From Ruminococcaceae bacterium UBA6416 (lineage in GTDB: Bacteria; Bacillota; Clostridia; Oscillospirales; Acutalibacteraceae): a stretch of DNA of 6,072 bases. The stretch lies in NCBI GenBank assembly GCA_002438505.1, contig DJPI01000056.1, positions 1 to 6,072 on the forward strand, read 5' to 3'. Positions 1 to 4,063 of this stretch are shown here, piece after piece; within the stretch, counting starts at the first letter, position 1, and every line of letters begins with the position of its first letter. A model generated the notes under the pieces. The model saw only the letters and a program-made list of their open reading frames with translations. It ran no database searches and was not told the origin of the DNA. The translations under genes and the position numbers were made by a program.

Positions 1-1
1 T

Positions 2-304
2 GAGTTTGTATTTAAATCCATTACGAGTGACAACGGCAGCGAATTTATTGATTTGGGCAGGTACCTGCCCAAATCAACAAAAGTTTACTATGCTCATCCG
101 TACTCATCTTACGAAAGAGGTACAAACAAAAAACAAAATTCACTTGTTCGCCGGTTCTTTCCCAAGGAAAAATCGTTTGAGCATATTTCTGATGAATAAA
201 TAGCTTATGTCAAAAATTGGCTCAACAGCTTGCCTCGAAAAATCTTCAATTACCGTTGCTCTGATTTTATTTTTCAAAGTGTCCTATTTGATCTTGCAAT
301 TTAG
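2..304 (+). pseudogene. IS30-family transposase, C-terminal remnant (decayed, 5' end outside window)
   Basis: Reading frame 2 gives an IS30-family DDE transposase C-terminus: a TSDNGSEF block holding the second catalytic Asp (residue 10 of the visible part), then YYAHPYSSYERGTN, then RRFFPKEKSFEHISDE, and after an in-frame TAA (197-199) a continuation NWLNSLPRKIFNYRCSD up to a natural TAG (302-304). The TAA falls where the family normally has an aromatic residue before IAYV, so it is a nonsense mutation and not the true end. The family usually reads GTNEN after YERG; here it is GTNKK, so the presumed catalytic Glu is Lys (a G-to-A change would do it). Both lesions point to a dead copy. The first part of the gene lies left of the window. 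It converges on the membrane-protein gene that ends at 394. Terminal inverted repeats were not identified. Confidence 0.85.
48..77. repeat. 30-bp perfect palindrome inside the transposase remnant
   Basis: The half-site TTGATTTGGGCAGGT is followed directly by its exact reverse complement, giving a 30-bp palindrome without a spacer; it stops at positions 47/78, which do not pair. It lies within the IS30 coding frame (reading through IDLGRYLPKS). It could extrude as a cruciform or be chance in a coding region. No function is assigned. Confidence 0.75.
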
Positions 305-342
305 AGTGATTTACATTTTTAAGGCTTGAGCAACCACTGATG

Positions 343-379
343 GCTTTACGAGCCGCCATAACATGGCAGCTCGTAAAGC
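343..379. repeat. Imperfect inverted repeat between IS remnant and membrane-protein gene
   Basis: Arms 343-358 (GCTTTACGAGCCGCCA) and 364-379 pair over 16 bp with a single mismatch and a 5-nt loop (TAACA). It sits in the 89-nt gap between the end of the IS30 remnant and the end of the leftward membrane-protein gene, where convergent transcription would meet. Neither side has a proper T-run, so it is not a textbook intrinsic terminator, though it may still slow or stabilise transcript ends from either direction. It could alternatively be a leftover of mobile-element end structure. Confidence 0.6.
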
Positions 380-393
380 AAAAGGCTGTTTAA

Positions 394-858
394 CTAGAGT
401 TTTTTTATTTTTAAGCACCGTTTTATTGAAGAAACAATATTGGCAGTTAAGAACAAAACCAACACCCAATATATATTATTTTGCGCATTGCCCCACTCAA
501 TAAGGTTAAATGTCACCTTTGAAACGAATACTAGCCAAAATATGTATGGGATAATTGACAATGCCAGACTCCAAAAGTTTAATGATAACATTTTATTTTT
601 CTTGTACTGCCTTATATACACAAACATTAGTGCTGCATAAACAAGAAGTGCAGTCACCAAAAGCGGAACATAATGCAGCAACATATTGTTTGTTGAACCT
701 CCGTTAAAATCTAAAAACGTCTTATAAAACGGTTTGAGATTATCATAAATTAAATGATATAGCGGCATTATACTTTCACAGCCAAGATACAAGGCAGTAT
801 ATAAATTTAAAACACAAAGAACAATTTCACCGGTAATTATTATGAACGTCTTTTTCAT
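394..858 (-). CDS. Small four-helix membrane protein, function unknown
   Basis: A 154-aa protein that I do not recognise. Four hydrophobic segments are visible at about residues 4-26, 59-82, 93-115 and 128-146. The short loop after helix 2 (RQYKKNK) and the C-terminal tail (KRCLKIKK) are basic, which by the positive-inside rule gives an N-in/C-in topology with a roughly 32-residue outside loop after helix 1. There are no catalytic motifs. The start ATG at 858 is preceded by GGGGGC about 8 nt upstream, a weak ribosome binding site; the stop is TAG at 394-396. It begins 18 nt after the phospholipase stop codon, so the two are probably cotranscribed and may work together (for example as secretion, immunity or envelope partner), but that role is inference only. 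Base composition is AT-rich like the rest of the left block. Confidence 0.8.
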   Translation of the reverse strand: MKKTFIIITGEIVLCVLNLYTALYLGCESIMPLYHLIYDNLKPFYKTFLDFNGGSTNNMLLHYVPLLVTALLVYAALMFVYIRQYKKNKMLSLNFWSLALSIIPYIFWLVFVSKVTFNLIEWGNAQNNIYWVLVLFLTANIVSSIKRCLKIKKL

Positions 859-876
859 TATTGACAGCCCCCATTT

Positions 877-1872
877 TCAGTTCTTATAGAACGGCACATA
901 TGAATATAAGCCAAACTTATATAAAACCATTGCACTCCTTTCCGATGCCATTTGCATACATTCTTCCGCCACATCATCCCACTTGCTTTGATTCAACAAA
1001 TTATCTACAGAATTTTTATGTTTGTATGCGATCCCGGCAGAAATATGGGCTAATTCAGAAACGGTAGTGTTTTTTGCAGCAACATACATTCCAGCAGATA
1101 TAGAATTAAAATTCTTAAAATACTTATCAATATTTGAATTATCCTTACTTTCAAAAACTGAATGCGAAGTATAACCAAGAGATATTATGTTTGATGCATG
1201 ATGCGGTTCACAAGCATCTTGTAGATAATGAAGGCATCTGCCAATATACTCATAAGCTGACTGCATATTCCCGTTTTTTGCATAATGAACAGCGGAATTA
1301 TAGTGTTTTGTTGCATTAGTTCTGGCCGTGTTATCAGTTTTACCAATGTAGTTTTTTTGTGTATTTGGATCATAGAAATGTCCGGCAAATATATTCTCAT
1401 TTTCATCCTTATCGGGTAATAATGAGCTGAGACTTATAAGAAGTGCAATAACAACCGCATCTGATTCCTTTTTTGCAAAGAAGCCTTTATCGTTTATAAT
1501 TATATTGCAAGCTGTCATGGTTATGTATTCATGGCTACCTGCTTCAGTCCACTTTCCATCTTTATCAATTTCACCAGAAGTCCAATATGGAGAAACTGCC
1601 CCACGAAAGCCACCATGTCCATATGTTGAAACATCATAACTGCCACCATTTTCCATGTATGAATTAAACGAATCGTAAATGCGTTCAAAATCGCTAACTA
1701 ATGAGTAAAACTTCTGGGAATACATACTCAATATATCATCTATTGTATATTCCGAAAGATTTAATCTGTCATCCATATAGTCAGTAATATCAACACCGGA
1801 ATTAAAATTGGAACTAAATACAGTAAAAGGTATCGCAGAAAATGCTAAGACAATAGATAACAATAATGACAC
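877..1872 (-). CDS. Secreted zinc-dependent phospholipase C family protein, 5' end frameshifted
   Basis: The intact frame encodes 331 aa of the zinc-dependent phospholipase C family (Bacillus cereus PLC / C. perfringens alpha-toxin catalytic domain), enzymes that hydrolyse phosphatidylcholine-like lipids outside the cell. Residues numbered from the GTG: His114 (GSHEYIT), His165 (AGHFYDP), then the signature CLHYLQDACEPHHASN with His215, Asp219 and His225, then His237 and Glu241 (SHSVFE). The 215/219/225/237/241 spacings match alpha-toxin H126/D130/H136/H148/E152, so the zinc site appears complete; Trp97 or Trp108 may be the family's mature N-terminal Trp, and Asp154/156 may supply the remaining Asp. 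There is no C-terminal C2/PLAT domain, as in the B. cereus enzyme. The stretch between signal peptide and Trp97 is an unusually long propeptide. The only start in this frame is a GTG at 1872 without a Shine-Dalgarno; the well-placed ATG at 1888 is one base out of frame (see 1879-1900). First gene of a probable two-gene unit. Confidence 0.88.
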   Translation of the reverse strand: MSLLLSIVLAFSAIPFTVFSSNFNSGVDITDYMDDRLNLSEYTIDDILSMYSQKFYSLVSDFERIYDSFNSYMENGGSYDVSTYGHGGFRGAVSPYWTSGEIDKDGKWTEAGSHEYITMTACNIIINDKGFFAKKESDAVVIALLISLSSLLPDKDENENIFAGHFYDPNTQKNYIGKTDNTARTNATKHYNSAVHYAKNGNMQSAYEYIGRCLHYLQDACEPHHASNIISLGYTSHSVFESKDNSNIDKYFKNFNSISAGMYVAAKNTTVSELAHISAGIAYKHKNSVDNLLNQSKWDDVAEECMQMASERSAMVLYKFGLYSYVPFYKN

Positions 1873-1878
1873 TACACG

Positions 1879-1900
1879 TTTTTTTCATACTAATCCTTTC
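1879..1900 (-). promoter_or_regulatory. Ribosome binding site, ATG and A7 run that put the phospholipase start out of frame
   Basis: On the minus strand GAAAGGA (1900-1894) lies 5 nt before an ATG (1888-1886), followed by seven A residues (1885-1879). Read literally, this ATG yields a 24-residue peptide ending in TAG. With six A residues it would read MKKRVVSLLLSIVLAFSA, a near-ideal signal peptide running straight into the phospholipase frame. The 331-aa frame itself meets a TGA overlapping the ATG. So the native start is almost certainly here, and the A run carries a one-base frameshift, slippage site or sequencing error. Confidence 0.8.
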
Positions 1901-1922
1901 AATTTAAAATATTATCAAAAGT

Positions 1923-1959
1923 AAAAAGCGTGTGGGAACATAATTCTCCCACACGCTTT
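1923..1959 (-). terminator. Intrinsic terminator hairpin upstream of the phospholipase gene
   Basis: On the minus strand, AAAGCGTGTGGGA (1959-1947) pairs perfectly over 13 bp with its complement (1937-1925) around a 9-nt loop. The stem ends in a run of five T residues (1927-1923). It lies 35 nt before the phospholipase ATG and begins at the stop codon of the 28-codon leader ORF. It may end transcripts from the 2079-2107 promoter or read-through from sigE, or act as an attenuator for the phospholipase. On the plus strand it is followed by TTTATTT, so weak bidirectional activity is possible. Confidence 0.82.
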
Positions 1960-2044
1960 ATTTAATAAAAATCAGGCGTACTCCTATTGTTGTATGAGAT
2001 GACATTTTAGATATGAATAAAATGATAAGAGTATTAATTTTCAT
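1958..2044 (-). CDS. Candidate 28-aa leader peptide / small ORF before the terminator
   Basis: ATG (2044-2042) to TAA (1960-1958) encodes 28 residues, rich in Ile (7 of 28) and hydrophobic at both ends: it begins MKINTLIILFISKM and ends VRLIFIK. A GGGGC stretch lies about 8 nt upstream. It starts about 28 nt after the predicted transcription start of a strong promoter, and its stop codon overlaps the foot of the terminator stem by two bases. That position fits a translated leader controlling termination before the phospholipase, or a free-standing tiny membrane peptide. Its initiation region resembles that of the membrane-protein gene at 858 (ATGGGGCTATCAAAATGAAAA against ATGGGGGCTGTCAATAATG), and the N-termini are loosely alike, so it may instead be a remnant of a duplicated gene start. 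No homologue recognised. Confidence 0.42.
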   Translation of the reverse strand: MKINTLIILFISKMSSHTTIGVRLIFIK

Positions 2045-2078
2045 TTTGATAGCCCCATACAAATACTTTACTGTAATT

Positions 2079-2107
2079 AATATATCATATCCATATTTAT
2101 TTGTCAA
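2079..2107 (-). promoter_or_regulatory. Strong sigma-A type promoter for the leader ORF and phospholipase unit
   Basis: On the minus strand a perfect TTGACA -35 (2107-2102) is separated by 17 bp from TATATT (2084-2079), a 5/6 match to TATAAT. Transcription would begin near 2072, run through the 28-codon ORF and meet the hairpin at 1959-1923. No other convincing promoter is seen between the hairpin and the phospholipase ATG, so phospholipase expression probably depends on read-through from here. Confidence 0.75.
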
Positions 2108-2169
2108 CCTTTTTTATAAATTTGCTTATTATATGTAAATTAAACAAATAATAAATAATCCGACCGCAT

Positions 2170-2889
2170 TCATCCAACCTTTTCAAGCTCCTTTCTCAGG
2201 TGCTCAATTATTCGCTTTTCAAGTCTCGAAATATAGCTTTGTGAAATTCCGAGCATATCCGCGACCTGCTTTTGAGTATACTCCTTTGAGCCGAAAAGAC
2301 CGAAGCGCATTGTCATAATAGCCTTCTCTCGCTCATCAAGTTTTTCAACAATCGCAAGAAGCTGATTGCGTTCGTCCCTTGTTTCAAGATCGCGCCCAAT
2401 GGCGTCACTGTCACTCCCGAGGACATCTGACAAAAGCAGCTCGTTTCCGTCAACATCAACATTGAGCGGTTCCTCAATCGAAACCTCATTTTTCCTGTTG
2501 GCGGTTTTCCGCAGATACATCAGTATCTCGTTTTCAATGCAGCGCGATGCATAGGTTGCAAGTTTGATTTTTTTCGATGGGCAAAACGTATTGACCGCCT
2601 TAATAAGTCCGACCGTTCCAATGGACACCAAGTCCTCGATGCCAATTCCGGTGTTTTCAAACTTGCGCGCAATATAGACAACAAGGCGCAGATTATGAAC
2701 AACGAGTTTATCCCGGTTTGAACAATCACCGTTTTCAATCTGTTCAAGAATTTCATTTTCCTGCTTTTTTCCGAGCGGCGCCGGAAGCGTTTGAGAGCCG
2801 TTGACATAGAAAAACTCACTTTCGGCTCCAACTAATATCATAAAGCGGCGTTTAAGCCAAAAAAGACTGAGTTTCAGTTTTGAAAGCAT
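2170..2889 (-). CDS. sigE: Pro-sigma-E, early mother-cell sporulation sigma factor
   Basis: The protein from the ATG at 2889 is 239 aa, the same length as Bacillus subtilis SigE, and can be followed along it throughout. Residues 1-27 form the membrane-associated pro-sequence (MLSKLKLSLFWLKRRF...), with the expected SpoIIGA cleavage around Phe27/Tyr28 just before YVNGS. Region 2 holds NLRLVVYIARKFENTGI, IEDLVSIGTVGLIKAVNTF and KLATYASRCIENEILMYLR (about residues 66-127). Region 4 has the helix-turn-helix TQKQVADMLGISQSYISRLE (205-224). It directs RNA polymerase to early mother-cell genes after engulfment-stage activation. An upstream ATG at 2955 lies within spoIIGA and lacks a ribosome binding site; GAAAGGAAG 7 nt before 2889, directly behind the spoIIGA stop, decides the start and suggests translational coupling. 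No clear terminator follows until the hairpin at 1923-1959, and sigG is not downstream in this window. Confidence 0.96.
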   Translation of the reverse strand: MLSKLKLSLFWLKRRFMILVGAESEFFYVNGSQTLPAPLGKKQENEILEQIENGDCSNRDKLVVHNLRLVVYIARKFENTGIGIEDLVSIGTVGLIKAVNTFCPSKKIKLATYASRCIENEILMYLRKTANRKNEVSIEEPLNVDVDGNELLLSDVLGSDSDAIGRDLETRDERNQLLAIVEKLDEREKAIMTMRFGLFGSKEYTQKQVADMLGISQSYISRLEKRIIEHLRKELEKVG

Positions 2890-2905
2890 AATTATTCTTC
2901 CTTTC

Positions 2906-3742
2906 TTAAGTAACCTTTGCGTCATTGAACAAATCCGGGTGCAGCAGTGCGCCAAACTCGGAGTTCCTTATTCTGTTTTCCGTCAAAGCTATATATACCG
3001 CATTCGTTTTTTTACTGACAGACGGACTTTTGATTTCAACCGAATCGGGTCTGAACGCTTCAAGCACACTCTCGCCGGATACCGAGCCGCACGGAATAAG
3101 GCGCAGCTTCTCTGCCGGGATTTCAAAACCGTCACCAAACACATTTTTTTCGCAGACAATGACGGGGAGCGAAGAAAACGGCTCATAAAGTGAATTTCCC
3201 GTGTCAAGCAACGCACGGCAGCTACAGGTTTTTGAAAGATATTCAACTTCAAGCTCAAACACGCAGTTTTCCGGCGATTTCCGCTTCAGAACCGCATTGA
3301 CAGTGCTCAGGACGCCATAACACACAGCGGTGAAAATTATCAGCGTCAGAGCATCAATATCGAAATACACAATGCCGGCAAAAAACAGCATTGAGCCGGG
3401 CCGCACAAAATACCACAGTGCGAACATTAACCCGGCAAAAACAAAGTTCACAAGAAAGAATGCGCCGAAAAGCCTGAAAAAGTTCCTTTTGTCAAACGGA
3501 AAATAGCAGACAAAAACAAGTGCGACCGAAAAAGCAAGTTTTGAAAGTGTAAGAGCAAAATCCGGCATCCCGCGGACGAGGACAACAAGCGAGCAAAGAC
3601 CGCCGAGGAGTGCCGCCAAAACTGTGCGCAGGCGCGGAGTGTGGACGCGGCAGACAAGGCTTGTTGCGCGCAAAAGCGCATAGGTCACATAGGCGTTAAT
3701 AACAAAAAGAATGTCGGCATACACAACCTGCGTCACTTCCAT
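2906..3742 (-). CDS. spoIIGA: SpoIIGA, membrane aspartic protease that processes pro-sigma-E
   Basis: A 278-aa protein with the SpoIIGA architecture: about five membrane helices in the N-terminal half (near residues 7-24, 39-56, 62-80, 88-112 and 118-148) and a cytoplasmic C-terminal protease domain. The LLDTGNSLYEP motif (catalytic Asp at about 180 from this start; B. subtilis SpoIIGA uses Asp183 in an equivalent DSGN motif) marks the aspartic protease active site, followed by the family pattern LPVIV, LRLIPCGSV and the closing FGALLHPDLF. It sits in the division septum and, when triggered by the forespore signal SpoIIR, cleaves the pro-sequence of SigE, encoded 16 nt downstream. An ATG four codons earlier (3754) has no ribosome binding site; GGAGG lies 5 nt before the ATG at 3742, so that start is chosen. 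Two Spo0A-box-like sequences precede the gene (3770-3786). Length fits the family (roughly 280-310 aa). Confidence 0.95.
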   Translation of the reverse strand: MEVTQVVYADILFVINAYVTYALLRATSLVCRVHTPRLRTVLAALLGGLCSLVVLVRGMPDFALTLSKLAFSVALVFVCYFPFDKRNFFRLFGAFFLVNFVFAGLMFALWYFVRPGSMLFFAGIVYFDIDALTLIIFTAVCYGVLSTVNAVLKRKSPENCVFELEVEYLSKTCSCRALLDTGNSLYEPFSSLPVIVCEKNVFGDGFEIPAEKLRLIPCGSVSGESVLEAFRPDSVEIKSPSVSKKTNAVYIALTENRIRNSEFGALLHPDLFNDAKVT

Positions 3743-3752
3743 CACCGCCTCC
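3740..3752 (-). promoter_or_regulatory. Ribosome binding site deciding the spoIIGA start
   Basis: GGAGG (3752-3748, minus strand) is 5 nt ahead of the ATG at 3742-3740. The earlier in-frame ATG at 3754 overlaps this Shine-Dalgarno and is preceded only by a T/A-rich stretch, so initiation there is unlikely. Confidence 0.78.
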
Positions 3753-3769
3753 ATTATAAAAAAATATCC

Positions 3770-3786
3770 CGGCGAAAACAGTCGGA
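3770..3786. promoter_or_regulatory. Candidate tandem Spo0A boxes upstream of spoIIGA
   Basis: Read on the plus strand, CGGCGAA (3770-3776) and AGTCGGA (3780-3786) match the Spo0A box TGNCGAA at 6 of 7 and 5 of 7 positions, in the same orientation and separated by 3 bp, i.e. one helical turn apart, as Spo0A dimers bind tandem boxes. They lie 28-44 nt before the spoIIGA start codon, where phosphorylated Spo0A activates spoIIG in Bacillus. Both are imperfect; a GATATT at 3768-3763 (minus strand) might be the -10. Suggestive only. Confidence 0.33.
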
Positions 3787-3817
3787 ACGTGCAGGAAATT
3801 AAAATCTTTATTTTTAC

Positions 3818-3846
3818 TTGATTGTTTTCAGAAAAAGTGCTATAAT
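3818..3846 (+). promoter_or_regulatory. Extended -10 sigma-A promoter for the 30-aa peptide gene
   Basis: TTGATT (3818-3823) and a perfect TATAAT (3841-3846) are 17 bp apart, and TGC directly before the -10 makes an extended -10 element. Transcription would start near 3853, giving a leader of about 25 nt with AAAGGAG 7 nt before the ATG at 3878. It diverges from spoIIGA, whose putative Spo0A boxes lie about 30 bp to the left. Confidence 0.8.
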
Positions 3847-3877
3847 TTTCCTAAAAAAGAGCGAAAGGAGAATAAAC

Positions 3878-3970
3878 ATGGGTAATTTTGATCTCGGAGC
3901 TTTCTTCCAATATCTCAAAACATTTCTTGACGAACTGATTGAAGCTCTTGAAAAATATCTCAAGAAATAA
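3878..3970 (+). CDS. 30-aa amphipathic-helix peptide, function unknown
   Basis: ATG to TAA encodes 30 residues: MGNFDLGAFFQYLKT followed by FLDELIEALEKYLKK. It is not recognised. Hydrophobic residues L6, F9/F10, L13, F16/L17, L20/I21, L24 and Y27/L28 recur every 3-4 positions with charged residues between them (D18, E19, E22, E25, K26), so the peptide should form one amphipathic helix with a wide nonpolar face and a Lys-Lys end; net charge is close to neutral. It has no signal peptide or membrane-spanning length. The gene is very well framed: an extended -10 promoter at 3818-3846, Shine-Dalgarno AAAGGAG (3864-3870) 7 nt before the ATG, and a strong terminator 10 nt after the stop. This is a dedicated monocistronic unit, which argues for a real product. 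Helical membrane-surface, modulin-like, oligomerising or sporulation-linked roles are possible but unproven; its position divergent to spoIIGA is the only contextual hint. Confidence 0.75.
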   Translation: MGNFDLGAFFQYLKTFLDELIEALEKYLKK

Positions 3971-3980
3971 TCTGACAATC

Positions 3981-4018
3981 AAACAGCCGTTGGCGTACGA
4001 TGTCCAACGGCTGTTTTT
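3981..4018 (+). terminator. Intrinsic terminator of the 30-aa peptide gene, likely also serving the convergent lipoprotein gene
   Basis: AAACAGCCGTTGG (3981-3993) pairs perfectly over 13 bp with CCAACGGCTGTTT (4004-4016) across a 10-nt loop; including the end of the stem, five T residues follow GGCTG. On the minus strand the stem ends in TTTGATT, so it can also act, probably less efficiently, on transcripts from the lipoprotein gene that ends at 4064. Confidence 0.92.
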
Positions 4019-4063
4019 GCTTATTATAGATTAGAAGCTCCAAATCACGAGAATCTCTCATGT

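Noticed and set aside
6..203. 65-codon plus-strand ORF at the left edge
   Set aside because: It overlaps the IS30 frame out of phase; the other frame gives unmistakable transposase motifs, so this one is a shadow.
440..1406. Several 60-73 codon ORFs on both strands over the membrane-protein and phospholipase genes
   Set aside because: They lie antisense or out of frame to well-supported genes, lack ribosome binding sites and show no recognisable protein features.
1879..1888. 24-codon peptide read literally from the ATG at 1888
   Set aside because: It is the phospholipase signal region read in the wrong frame because of the A7 run; it ends within the downstream gene and has no feature of its own.
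2105..2169. Possible terminator directly after sigE
   Set aside because: The stretch is AT-rich, but no stable GC-containing stem followed by T residues could be found.
2887..2955. Upstream ATG (2955) that would lengthen sigE by 22 residues
   Set aside because: The extension overlaps the spoIIGA end, has no Shine-Dalgarno and does not resemble SigE; from 2889 the protein has exactly the B. subtilis length and a proper pro-sequence.
3740..3754. Upstream ATG (3754) for spoIIGA
   Set aside because: It coincides with the GGAGG that serves the ATG at 3742 and has no ribosome binding site of its own.
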